Shown: positions 1 to 6,077 of the stretch, piece by piece
Layout: each line of letters starts with the position of its first letter
How positions within the stretch are numbered: the first letter of the stretch is position 1
NCBI GenBank assembly: GCA_014799645.1
Contig: JAAVHQ010000025.1
Location: 10,454 to 18,889 of the forward strand
Reading direction: 5' to 3'
DNA from: Clostridiales bacterium
GTDB lineage: Bacteria > Bacillota > Clostridia > Christensenellales > UBA3700
Length of the DNA: 8,436 nucleotides
Position numbers and translations under genes: made by a program
The notes under the pieces: model-generated
Databases searched by the model: none
What the model was told of the DNA's origin: nothing
The model's input: only the letters and a program-made list of their open reading frames with translations

Positions 1-1319
1 TTGTCCTTTCTTCTATCGGTATAAGACGTGTAAGACATCTTTGCGTCTTCGTCATTATAACTTACGAAATAGTCTTCTCCGTTGTAGCGGACTTTGAGAT
101 CGTCGTTCATATTATAGACGTACATTACGCCGTCGACTTTTCGTACCGTGGTCTTTTGCGCCGCGTCGGTATATTCATAAACGTCGTAAGTCTTGTACGT
201 GACGTAGTTTACTTTGCTCGATACGGTCAAAGAGGTGTCGGAATTTTCTTTCTCGCTCTTGCCGTCCGGTTTAAGTCCTTTGAGCGAGAGGTAGAATTGA
301 TTTGCGCTTGTGTTGGCGTCAATACTCCAAGTCAATCTTGCCTTGCCGTCCGCGTCGTATTTGAGTTCAATATCACCCTCTTCCACGCCGGAAAGTTTTG
401 TGACCTTGTAATCCTCTTTTTCTTCGCTCCATACGCTGTCATAGTAGATTTCGTTGTCGCCTATCGCTCTTATTGTGAAGTAATAGTCGCCTACTTCGTC
501 ATAGTTGAAGTTGCTGCGTTGATAACTCGTGCCGGTAGTGCTGACAGTCTTTTTTTCGACAGTACTGCCGTCGCTTGCGCTACGATAAATCAATTTGAGT
601 TCGTAAGACGTTGCATTCGCAATGCTGTTCCACTGTATTCTCGAAGCATTGAGAGAACTGAACTCGGGTACGGTCAAAGTCGTGGAATTGATATAATAAT
701 CGCTACCAAGCAATGAATCGGAATATTCCGAACTGTCTTTTGCAGGCTTAGCGGTTACAGTTATTCTATACTTGTCAAAGCCTTCGAAAATATCGTTACC
801 CTCATCGTTTGTCCTGCCGACAAAACTAAACTCCGTCTGAGTCGTAATTTCTTGATTTATCAATACTTCGTCTTTTCCGTTGTAGACGGATACTGCGTAC
901 TCGACTGCGTTGGGCACGGTCTGCCATTTTGCAAGTTTCGCTCCGTTATCGACTTTCACTTGCGGAACGTCAAGCGAATTTCCCTTGTGGTATACTATAA
1001 CTTCGCTCCTGTCGCTCTTACCGTACTTCACGCCGTCTCCGCACGCTCTTACGGTAATATTGAAATCTCCGTAACCCGTAACAAGAGCGCTGAGATCGTA
1101 AGTCGTCGACGTAGTCTCGGCTTTTTCCTCATCTCCTACATAAATAATATAACGCTCCGCGCGCTCGACCTCGTCCCAACTAAGGGCGCTGCCGCTCAGC
1201 GCAAGATTTTGAGGCGCTTTAATTTTCTTCAATCCGTCTTCGTCCCTTTGGCACGCTACAAGCGTCAAAAGACATACTGCCAACAACAAGATGACGATAA
1301 CGTTGACCTTCTTTCTCAT
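1..1319 (-). CDS. Fibronectin-like repeat lipoprotein, 3'-truncated by the window edge
   Basis: The frame is open from the ATG at 1319 to base 1, giving 439 codons with no stop, so the C-terminus lies outside the window. The N-terminus is a lipoprotein signal: MRKK, a hydrophobic stretch, then the lipobox LVAC with the lipidated Cys at residue 23. The mature protein should therefore be tethered to the outer face of the membrane. After the signal, several repeats of about 90-100 residues follow a fibronectin type III-like pattern. Each has an LSWDEV/AKWQTV/IQWNSI strand, then an A..Y.I/Y.V strand, then a strand such as FNITVRA, YRITVTA or YFTIRA, at roughly 30-115, 118-215 and 220-310. A fourth, more divergent repeat follows. 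The start is fixed by AAAGGAG five bases upstream and by a promoter at 1353-1381. Function is unknown; a binding or scaffold role is inferred from the fold. No catalytic motif is visible. Confidence 0.85.
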   Translation of the reverse strand, partial: MRKKVNVIVILLLAVCLLTLVACQRDEDGLKKIKAPQNLALSGSALSWDEVERAERYIIYVGDEEKAETTSTTYDLSALVTGYGDFNITVRACGDGVKYGKSDRSEVIVYHKGNSLDVPQVKVDNGAKLAKWQTVPNAVEYAVSVYNGKDEVLINQEITTQTEFSFVGRTNDEGNDIFEGFDKYRITVTAKPAKDSSEYSDSLLGSDYYINSTTLTVPEFSSLNASRIQWNSIANATSYELKLIYRSASDGSTVEKKTVSTTGTSYQRSNFNYDEVGDYYFTIRAIGDNEIYYDSVWSEEKEDYKVTKLSGVEEGDIELKYDADGKARLTWSIDANTSANQFYLSLKGLKPDGKSEKENSDTSLTVSSKVNYVTYKTYDVYEYTDAAQKTTVRKVDGVMYVYNMNDDLKVRYNGEDYFVSYNDEDAKMSYTSYTDRRKD

Positions 1320-1344
1320 AACTACTCCTTTGTAATCACGTTTT

Positions 1345-1381
1345 ACTGCTTTATTATATCAAACCGCTTTAATAATATCAA
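1345..1381. repeat. Tandem 18/19-bp duplication forming a promoter
   Basis: Bases 1345-1362 and 1363-1381 are adjacent direct copies; both run act/acc-gcttt-(a/t)-rich-atatcaa, differing by a few substitutions and one indel. Read on the minus strand, the upstream copy gives the -35 TTGATA and the downstream copy gives the TATAAT. Confidence 0.6.
1353..1381 (-). promoter_or_regulatory. Sigma-A promoter of the lipoprotein gene
   Basis: On the minus strand TTGATA (1381-1376) and TATAAT (1358-1353) are separated by 17 bp. Transcription should start near 1346, leaving a leader of about 27 nt that contains the AAAGGAG site. The two hexamers fall in successive copies of an 18/19-bp tandem duplication. 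Confidence 0.75.
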
Positions 1382-1475
1382 GCCATTTGTTATATTTTAT
1401 AATATATAAATATTATGAGACAAATTTCAAATATTATCAATTTTGACTTTTTGACACATTTATTCCATTTTTCTA
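1382..1475. other. AT-rich divergent intergenic stretch with an 18-bp inverted repeat
   Basis: This is part of the 213-bp gap between the divergent lipoprotein and XRE genes. It holds the inverted repeat ATAATAT-ATAA-ATATTAT at 1399-1416 and a TTGACA at 1451-1456. In such AT-rich DNA the repeat may be chance. No gene is visible here on either strand. Confidence 0.35.
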
Positions 1476-1504
1476 TTGTCTTTTTTGGATTTTTATGCTA
1501 TATT
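1476..1504 (+). promoter_or_regulatory. Probable promoter of the 71-aa XRE gene
   Basis: TTGTCT (1476-1481), a 17-bp spacer, then TATATT (1499-1504) preceded by TGC, an extended -10. The predicted start is near 1511, just ahead of the ribosome binding site. An alternative pair, TTGACA at 1451-1456 with TATTGT at 1474-1479 (also 17 bp apart), has a better -35 but a weaker -10. Confidence 0.5.
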
Positions 1505-1532
1505 AACTATACAAGACTTGGGAGGCGGGATT

Positions 1533-1748
1533 ATGAAATTTGGCATGAATATGAAAAAACTGCGCAAAAACAAACGTATTTCACAAGCCGCTATCGCTAA
1601 GGCGTTGGAAGTTTCCCAAAGGACTATTTCCCATTACGAAAACGGCACTTGCCAGCCCAACCTTGACGGACTTTGCAAAATCGCCGACATCTTGGAAGTG
1701 TCGATTGACGAGTTGATAGGACGCGAATTTCCAAAGAAACAATATTGA
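1533..1748 (+). CDS. Small XRE-family HTH transcriptional regulator
   Basis: A 71-residue protein that is little more than one Cro/C1-type helix-turn-helix domain. MKKLRKNKRISQ leads into AAIAKALEVSQRTISHYENG (helix-turn-helix, about residues 19-38), then PNLDGLCKIADILEVSIDELIG, the usual closing helices. The ATG at 1533 is chosen because GGGAGG (1520-1525) sits seven bases upstream. An upstream in-frame ATG at 1476 lacks such a site and would add 19 residues that overlap the promoter. The gene is divergent from the lipoprotein gene and convergent with the membrane XRE gene, with which it shares a terminator. It presumably binds DNA as a dimer; the target is unknown, with its own promoter and the lipoprotein promoter the nearest candidates. 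No partner toxin gene is adjacent. Confidence 0.9.
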   Translation: MKFGMNMKKLRKNKRISQAAIAKALEVSQRTISHYENGTCQPNLDGLCKIADILEVSIDELIGREFPKKQY

Positions 1749-1758
1749 TAAAATTATA

Positions 1759-1795
1759 AAAGGTCGAAAGAATTTCTTCCGACCTTTATTTTTAT
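1759..1795. terminator. Bidirectional intrinsic terminator between convergent XRE genes
   Basis: AAAGGTCG (1759-1766) pairs with CGACCTTT (1780-1787). The intervening bases extend the stem with AAGAA/TTCTT after one mismatch. The plus strand continues into ATTTTTATT; the minus strand continues into a T-rich run. It lies between the stops at 1748 and 1798 and can serve both genes. Confidence 0.8.
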
Positions 1796-1797
1796 TA

Positions 1798-2721
1798 CTA
1801 CTCCGCTATATCTACGTTATGTTCGTTGACTTTGCGTATTTGACGGTTGTACCATAGCAAAGAAGGTATGAACATTATCGGCGAAATCAATATTGAACCA
1901 ATTACGCAGAAAATTATCGAACCTACGAAAACGATCGCCGCGACAAAGAACAGTACTATCTTCATTACTATCAACCATATCAATCCTTCGGGTGAAAATT
2001 CAAATATCAACCCAGGCAAACTCAATATATGTCCGCCGCCGGTAAGCACTTCGTAGACCGTGCAATCGCCCCAACCCCATATAAGTTGAGCCGTGAATGT
2101 GTACGCCATCAAAGCGAATACGCAACCTACTCCGAATATAAATGAAAACTGCTGTTTTTCCGCTCTAAGCGCCAACACTAAAAACGTAATCAAGAGGGCA
2201 AGCGCGGGAATTGCCCCGATAATCAAAGCCAAGTTGCGACGCTTCCTCATACTTGATTTTCTATAATTTACCCTATCTTGTTTTCTCTGAATTTTAATTT
2301 CTTCTTGTCTTTGCGCTTCGCGAATACGCTCCTCTTGTTCTTTACGATTGAGTTCCGCGCACGCCTTACAAATCAACTTGGGTTGCGTAGTTTCTTCCTC
2401 ACCCTCGCGCACTACCTTTCCGCATTGCACGCACACGCCCAACATTTCCGCCTGCGCTTGCTCTTGAGGTTGCGCTACGCTCACGCTCGCAGTAGCCGCC
2501 GCTTCCGCCTCAACGACTTCCTCTTCAGCTCCGTCCTCAAAATACGCTATCGGCACTTTGAACAGTTTTGAAATTTTAGAAAGCGTATCAAAGTCCGGTT
2601 GCGACTCTCCGCGTTCCCATTTGGAGACCGCTTGATAAGTAACGTTAAGCACTTCGCCGAGTTCGGCTTGTGTCATATTGTTCTTCTTTCTTAGTCGCGC
2701 GATTTTTTCTCCGTAAGTCAT
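1798..2721 (-). CDS. XRE regulator with zinc ribbon, coiled-coil linker and membrane C-terminus
   Basis: A 307-aa protein with four regions. Residues 1-60 form a Cro/C1 helix-turn-helix (MTQAELGEVLNVTYQAVSKW). Residues 65-95 are an acidic Ala/Glu/Gln linker. Residues 97-121 carry two CxxC knuckles (CVQC at 97-100, CKAC at 118-121), consistent with a zinc ribbon. Residues 122-160 are charged and probably helical, followed by three or four membrane segments (about 163-186, 192-214 and 247-290). This predicts a DNA-binding domain held at the cytoplasmic face of the membrane, perhaps linking a membrane signal to transcription; that role is inference. The ATG at 2721 is preferred because AGGAG lies 10 bases upstream. 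An in-frame ATG at 2742 would add seven residues behind a weaker site. The promoter and a palindromic operator lie upstream and are duplicated in front of the PIN-like gene. Confidence 0.85.
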   Translation of the reverse strand: MTYGEKIARLRKKNNMTQAELGEVLNVTYQAVSKWERGESQPDFDTLSKISKLFKVPIAYFEDGAEEEVVEAEAAATASVSVAQPQEQAQAEMLGVCVQCGKVVREGEEETTQPKLICKACAELNRKEQEERIREAQRQEEIKIQRKQDRVNYRKSSMRKRRNLALIIGAIPALALLITFLVLALRAEKQQFSFIFGVGCVFALMAYTFTAQLIWGWGDCTVYEVLTGGGHILSLPGLIFEFSPEGLIWLIVMKIVLFFVAAIVFVGSIIFCVIGSILISPIMFIPSLLWYNRQIRKVNEHNVDIAE

Positions 2722-2761
2722 ATTGATTTTTCTCCTATGCATTTTCTCTTCACTTTAGTTC

Positions 2762-2840
2762 AATTTTACACTTTCAATGAAAAAAATTCAATATTATTCA
2801 CTCAACCATTAGTTGAATTACTGTATATTCAGTTGAAAAA
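2762..2840 (-). repeat. Promoter/operator module, copy A (before the membrane XRE gene)
   Basis: This block of about 79 bp matches 5927-6004 with roughly 85% identity by eye, including an almost unchanged core. On the minus strand it carries TTGAAT (2791-2786), a 17-bp spacer and TAAAAT (2768-2763). Upstream of the -35 is the inverted repeat TCAAC-N5-GTTGA (2802-2816). The half-site AGTTGAA occurs at 2811-2817 and again at 2831-2837 on the plus strand, 20 bp apart. The expected start is near 2756. The palindrome is probably an operator; the natural candidate binder is the XRE protein encoded just downstream. Confidence 0.75.
2763..2791 (-). promoter_or_regulatory. Promoter of the membrane XRE gene
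   Basis: TTGAAT and TAAAAT are separated by 17 bp on the minus strand, with the transcription start predicted near 2756 and a leader of about 35 nt to the chosen ATG. Spacing and position relative to the palindrome are nearly the same as in copy B. Confidence 0.6.
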
Positions 2841-2873
2841 CAACGTTGTAGCGACGAAAAAATACGCTTTGCT

Positions 2874-3941
2874 CTATTTTTTATTGACAAAGAAATTATT
2901 GAAAACTTTGCTCACCAATTTACCGAAACAACGACACATTACTTTGAATACCGTACAAAGCGTAACCTTTAAGTAAAACGCCTTTTGCATTAACTTCATC
3001 AAATTAAATTTATATTTTAGGTTTCTAACCCATCTCTTGTAAATTTTTGTTTTACCGCTTGCTATCGCTTTTGCGCAATATTCGCCGCTTGTCAAGCCGT
3101 ATCTCAATCCCGAAAGCGTAAGAGGGTCGCACGCTCCGACCGCATCGCCTACAAAAAATACGTTGGCATTTATCACGGGCGTACCCACGCCGATGGGTGT
3201 CATTGCAGCAGTAATATTCTTCGTATCAACGTCGAAATTTTGCGACTTTAAGAAATCCGCGAACAACTTTTTATAGTCCCTTGCCTTGATAAAAACGTCC
3301 GTCATTCCAACGTTTGTAATACCGCCGTAAGAACTTACCCAACAATAACCTCGCTCGGTTATCCCAAAATGAATATCTATCGACTCTTCTTTATCGCTCT
3401 CAAAAATCATTTGCAATGCGATATTTCTCTTTTTCCCTTTTTGGTATCTGCTGCCAAAGCCGGTAGTACCGTCGGCAAATACAAGGTATTCGTATTCAAA
3501 CGCTCTTCCGTCTGATGTCGCGATAGTATTGTTTTGCATATCATGCGCGACTATCGCGCAATTTTCATAAGTCGCAATCCCCTTGTCTTTGGCAAGATTG
3601 AAAAACGCGTTGTCAAGTTCCACCCTGTCGATTTTCTCGTTGGTGTAAAGAAATTTATTGACGATATTAAGGCTCTTTTTATGCTTATAAAAAATATTAA
3701 AATCTTTGATCAAAGAATAGTGACACTCTTCTAAATTCAAACCCAACTTTTCATACTCGCTTTTGGTCTTGTTTGTGATATAACCTGCGCAACATTTGTA
3801 TCGCGGAAAAGAGTGTTTGTCTATTATAGCAATACTCTCAATGCCGTTTTTCAACAAATTAAGAGCAGTCGCCACTCCGGAAGGTCCACCGCCCACAACA
3901 ATAACTTTATACGATTTTTTCTCAATAATTCCTTCTGACAT
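2874..3941 (-). CDS. Geranylgeranyl-reductase-family FAD-dependent oxidoreductase
   Basis: A 355-aa flavoprotein. It shows the N-terminal Rossmann FAD motif VGGGPSG (16-22), an acidic residue at the end of the second strand (IIDK, Asp41), the motif FPRYKCCAGY (45-54) that corresponds to the PRxKxCGG signature of geranylgeranyl reductases, LVFADG (153-158) and FVGDAVGACDPLTLSG (263-278), which contacts the FAD ribityl and pyrophosphate. Known relatives saturate isoprenoid chains or related unsaturated substrates; the actual substrate cannot be told from sequence. The C-terminal 50 residues are basic and hydrophobic and may associate with the membrane. The only plausible ATG is at 3941. It has no upstream Shine-Dalgarno and coincides with the predicted transcription start. 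An AGAAGGA lies inside the gene just after it. No terminator is visible downstream. Confidence 0.85.
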   Translation of the reverse strand: MSEGIIEKKSYKVIVVGGGPSGVATALNLLKNGIESIAIIDKHSFPRYKCCAGYITNKTKSEYEKLGLNLEECHYSLIKDFNIFYKHKKSLNIVNKFLYTNEKIDRVELDNAFFNLAKDKGIATYENCAIVAHDMQNNTIATSDGRAFEYEYLVFADGTTGFGSRYQKGKKRNIALQMIFESDKEESIDIHFGITERGYCWVSSYGGITNVGMTDVFIKARDYKKLFADFLKSQNFDVDTKNITAAMTPIGVGTPVINANVFFVGDAVGACDPLTLSGLRYGLTSGEYCAKAIASGKTKIYKRWVRNLKYKFNLMKLMQKAFYLKVTLCTVFKVMCRCFGKLVSKVFNNFFVNKK

Positions 3942-3947
3942 ATCTTG

Positions 3948-3976
3948 ATTATAACTTTTTATTTAGAATGTGTCAA
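3948..3976 (-). promoter_or_regulatory. Perfect-consensus promoter giving a leaderless transcript
   Basis: On the minus strand TTGACA (3976-3971), 17 bp, TATAAT (3953-3948). Only six bases separate the -10 box from the ATG, so the usual start position (seven bases past the box) is 3941, the A of the ATG. It sits in the short gap after the phosphotransferase gene. Confidence 0.75.
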
Positions 3977-3986
3977 CACGAAACTC

Positions 3987-4940
3987 TCACAACCTAGCGA
4001 GCTGTTCATTCATATTCTTAATCAGCGGATTCATTATAATACCGACAAGCATACCCGACTTGATATAACAATAAACTTCATTCCATAAGCCGTAAAAAGC
4101 GCATTTTGCGTCGCAGTACTTACTTGCGCCGTACTTGCGAATATAGGTTTCGCGCAGATAAAATCTCTTGCCCGTCATATTGTCGAATTGGAACAAGTCG
4201 TATTCTCTATCCGCATACGCCGAATTGAGCGGGTCGATAAAACCGCATAGCCTACTACCCTTGTCTACCATAATATTTGCAACATTCAAATCGCCGTGTA
4301 TCAAGCAGGCTTCTTTGACGTCTTCGGAAAAGATAACGTCAAACTTTTTCCACGCCGATCTCATTGCGGACATAATCTTTTTGGAAAGAGTCTTCTCTTT
4401 ATACATTTCCTCGGCTTTATCCAAAACGGCTTGCGCAAATGGCTTGTAGTAGTCTAGCCAAGTATCGCAATCGGGATTTAGCGTATCCCCAAACTTCTCA
4501 TTTGTTTTGCAATGAATTTCGTGTAATGCGCTCGTGACTTTATCTGCGAAGTCCATTCTCTTACGTTTTGTCCAAAGCAACATTCTAAACGACATGAGCG
4601 CGCTCTTGCCATCAATCATTTCCATACCGTAGCAATCTACGGGAATTTTCTCGTCGGCTTTTTTGACAAATAATATTTCTGGAATCTTTATCGGGCAATG
4701 CGTTGATAGAAGTCGCAAGTCGTACACCTCTTTTTCTAGCATATCCTCTGCTCTAAGCAATTTGACAACAATCTTTTTTCCGTCGGCAAACTTAACGCAA
4801 AAAGCAAGTCCGAACGAACCGCCGCCGAGATATTTTATCTCCGCTACGGCTTGCCCCACTTGCTCTTTTACAATTTCTTTCACATACCGAATAGCTGTGT
4901 TTTTATCGAGAGGTATCGCCTCCACTCTTTCGACTTTCAC
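3987..4940 (-). CDS. APH-family phosphotransferase (aminoglycoside/choline-kinase-like fold)
   Basis: A 317-aa protein with the small-molecule kinase fold. It has the glycine-rich loop LGGGSFG (38-44), VVK with the ATP-binding Lys at 60, Glu71 in KEVYDL as a likely salt-bridge partner, Brenner's motif IHGDLNVANIM (214-224; catalytic Asp217, Asn222) and FIDP (234-237; metal-binding Asp236). This set is complete, so the enzyme is probably active. Relatives phosphorylate aminoglycosides, choline, fructosamines, macrolides or sugars; nothing visible decides the substrate, and an antibiotic role should not be assumed. The start is GTG at 4940, with a GGCGGTGG site four bases upstream. Its promoter is at 4973-5002. 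Only 45 bp separate its stop from the next ATG and no terminator is seen, so some readthrough into the flavoprotein gene is possible. Confidence 0.85.
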   Translation of the reverse strand: MKVERVEAIPLDKNTAIRYVKEIVKEQVGQAVAEIKYLGGGSFGLAFCVKFADGKKIVVKLLRAEDMLEKEVYDLRLLSTHCPIKIPEILFVKKADEKIPVDCYGMEMIDGKSALMSFRMLLWTKRKRMDFADKVTSALHEIHCKTNEKFGDTLNPDCDTWLDYYKPFAQAVLDKAEEMYKEKTLSKKIMSAMRSAWKKFDVIFSEDVKEACLIHGDLNVANIMVDKGSRLCGFIDPLNSAYADREYDLFQFDNMTGKRFYLRETYIRKYGASKYCDAKCAFYGLWNEVYCYIKSGMLVGIIMNPLIKNMNEQLARL

Positions 4941-4972
4941 AATCCACCGCCTAATATTGTGGTTATATATTT

Positions 4973-5002
4973 ATTATACATCACGCGGTGGCGGTAAATC
5001 AA
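4973..5002 (-). promoter_or_regulatory. Promoter of the phosphotransferase gene, flanked by an inverted repeat
   Basis: TTGATT (5002-4997), an 18-bp spacer, TATAAT (4978-4973) on the minus strand; predicted start near 4966. A 7-bp inverted repeat, CCACCGC (4944-4950) and GCGGTGG (4985-4991), brackets the -10, the start site and the ribosome binding site. Confidence 0.6.
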
Positions 5003-5048
5003 TAGGCAAATAACACTCTTCTACAATCAAGATTCGAAAAACGCGTTC

Positions 5049-5171
5049 TTATCGCCGATATAATAAAAGTACTAATCGTTTTTGATACACAGCCGGAATC
5101 AGCGTCAATAGGCACAATGCTATAAATAATTTCCAATTAAAATTTTTCAGTTGTAAGAATTTCTCTTTCAT
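5049..5171 (-). pseudogene. Probable truncated, frameshifted N-terminus of a MATE-type transporter
   Basis: A 40-codon frame starts two bases after the PIN-like gene's stop. It reads LKNFNWKLFIALCLLTLIPAVYQ and then KRLVLLLYRR before a stop. The first 30 residues look to me like the opening of clostridial MATE-family efflux proteins (FNWKLF, then a first membrane helix, then VYQTI). The likeness comes from memory and was not searched. If two bases are removed from the run of five A residues at 5079-5083, the frame continues VYQTISTFIISA, which restores the family pattern for about ten more residues; after about 5053 the likeness ends. This suggests the 5' end of a decayed transporter gene cut off by a rearrangement. 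The alternative is a genuine 40-aa membrane peptide translated with the PIN-like gene. The upstream site AAGCGAG is weak. Confidence 0.45.
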
Positions 5172-5173
5172 AA

Positions 5174-5890
5174 CTAACTCGCTTTATTTATTGTTTTATT
5201 GATAAATGGTTTCACAACTTTCATCACGCACCCTGCCTTTGCGCTGTCTTTTAATAATCTGTTCATATTAATATTTACAGTCTGAGTTGTTTTGTATTTT
5301 AAGACCATTTTTACAATCTCATAAATTTCGCTATCGGTAAGCGATATATTTGAGTTTCTTAAAGACGTATATATTTTTTCTTCTAATAATTTGTTATTTT
5401 GCTCTGATGTCTCTTCTTTAATTATGTCGCTTGTAGTGTCGTCGACTTGCTCTACTACGTTATCATTATTAATTCTATCATCTGATGATTTTACTGTTTC
5501 TTCTTTTGTCTTGACTATTTGAACGCCGCTTTCTATGCTATCTTGAATTTTAATGGCAATAGACTTTTCTCCTTTCCAAAATGATACCATCTTTGACGAA
5601 TATCCTTTATCTTTTGTTATGATGATATAATAATTGCTTTCAGTATTTTCGTTTTCTCTTATTAGATATCCTAGATATGAGCATAATTGAAAGTCAAGAG
5701 CATTTGGTGAGCCTACCGCCACTTTTTTGTATTCAATTTTAGCCTTTGAAATCAATATCTCTTGATGCAAATCAAACGTGATCGTATTTGCCTTATTGCT
5801 ATAAAATATAATGACTTTATCATTAGAATATAAATTTCCTATACCTTTAAGATTTGTTGAATTTTCGTAATCAATTAAAAATATTGACAT
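5174..5890 (-). CDS. PIN/NYN-like nuclease-domain protein
   Basis: A 238-aa protein. Residues 1-125 resemble the NYN/PIN-like RNase fold: FLIDYEN (4-10; Asp7 and Glu9), a strand KVIIFYSN (25-32), NALDFQL (63-69; Asp66), a strand YYIIITKDKGY (87-97; Asp94), then FWKG. The spaced acidic residues match a metal-dependent active site, so RNA cleavage is plausible but inferred. Residues 126-168 form an acidic, low-complexity linker. Residues 169-230 look helical and conclude with NMNRLLKDSAKAGCVMKVVKPFI, a probable separate domain. AAAGGAG lies eight bases before the ATG. The promoter and operator module upstream is the same as that of the membrane XRE gene, implying shared control. The gene looks more AT-rich than its neighbours and abuts a transporter remnant, which suggests acquisition. 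Confidence 0.75.
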   Translation of the reverse strand: MSIFLIDYENSTNLKGIGNLYSNDKVIIFYSNKANTITFDLHQEILISKAKIEYKKVAVGSPNALDFQLCSYLGYLIRENENTESNYYIIITKDKGYSSKMVSFWKGEKSIAIKIQDSIESGVQIVKTKEETVKSSDDRINNDNVVEQVDDTTSDIIKEETSEQNNKLLEEKIYTSLRNSNISLTDSEIYEIVKMVLKYKTTQTVNINMNRLLKDSAKAGCVMKVVKPFINKTINKAS

Positions 5891-5926
5891 TTTTCATTCT
5901 CCTTTGTATAATTTATTGTTTAATTT

Positions 5927-6004
5927 AATTTTACACATTCGACAGAAAATTTCAATATTATTTACTCAACCGTTAGTTGAATTACTGTATAATGAATTGA
6001 AAAA
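5927..6004 (-). repeat. Promoter/operator module, copy B (before the PIN-like gene)
   Basis: Second copy of the block at 2762-2840. The stretch from the -35 box to the end of the module differs at only about six of 55 positions. The palindrome TCAAC-N5-GTTGA is at 5966-5980; its central five bases read CGTTA against CATTA in copy A. The distal GTTGA half-site is degenerate here. Both copies stand at the same distance and orientation from a minus-strand start codon. Confidence 0.75.
5928..5955 (-). promoter_or_regulatory. Promoter of the PIN-like gene
   Basis: TTGAAA (5955-5950), a 16-bp spacer, TAAAAT (5933-5928) on the minus strand. The start is predicted near 5921, with a leader of about 31 nt carrying AAAGGAG. 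Confidence 0.55.
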
Positions 6005-6024
6005 TGCCCTTTCTAGGGGCATTT
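6001..6024 (-). terminator. Intrinsic terminator after the GNAT gene
   Basis: AAATGCCC (6024-6017 read on the minus strand) pairs with GGGCATTT (6009-6002) around a 7-nt loop, and the minus strand continues as TTC. It closes the XRE-Vat-GNAT operon; its T tract overlaps the edge of promoter module copy B. Confidence 0.7.
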
Positions 6025-6077
6025 CCAAATAAATTTAATTCTAAGGTAGAAGTTTTCCCAAAGATTAATTAGAAAAT

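Noticed and set aside
156..1409. Long plus-strand open frames (156-716 and 852-1409) opposite the lipoprotein
   Set aside because: They are antisense to a continuous minus-strand frame with a lipoprotein signal, repeats, ribosome binding site and promoter. Their translations look like random hydrophobic sequence and they lack ribosome binding sites.
1476..1532. Upstream start for the 71-aa XRE protein
   Set aside because: The ATG at 1476 has no ribosome binding site and lies within the predicted promoter. The ATG at 1533 has GGGAGG at ideal spacing.
2841..2873. Terminator after the flavoprotein gene
   Set aside because: The palindrome ACAACGTTGT next to a T run has no loop and cannot form a terminator hairpin; no other convincing stem was found.
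5986..6024. Plus-strand TATAAT at 5988-5993 as a promoter
   Set aside because: No -35 lies 16-18 bp upstream, and downstream there is only a hairpin and the antisense side of the GNAT gene.
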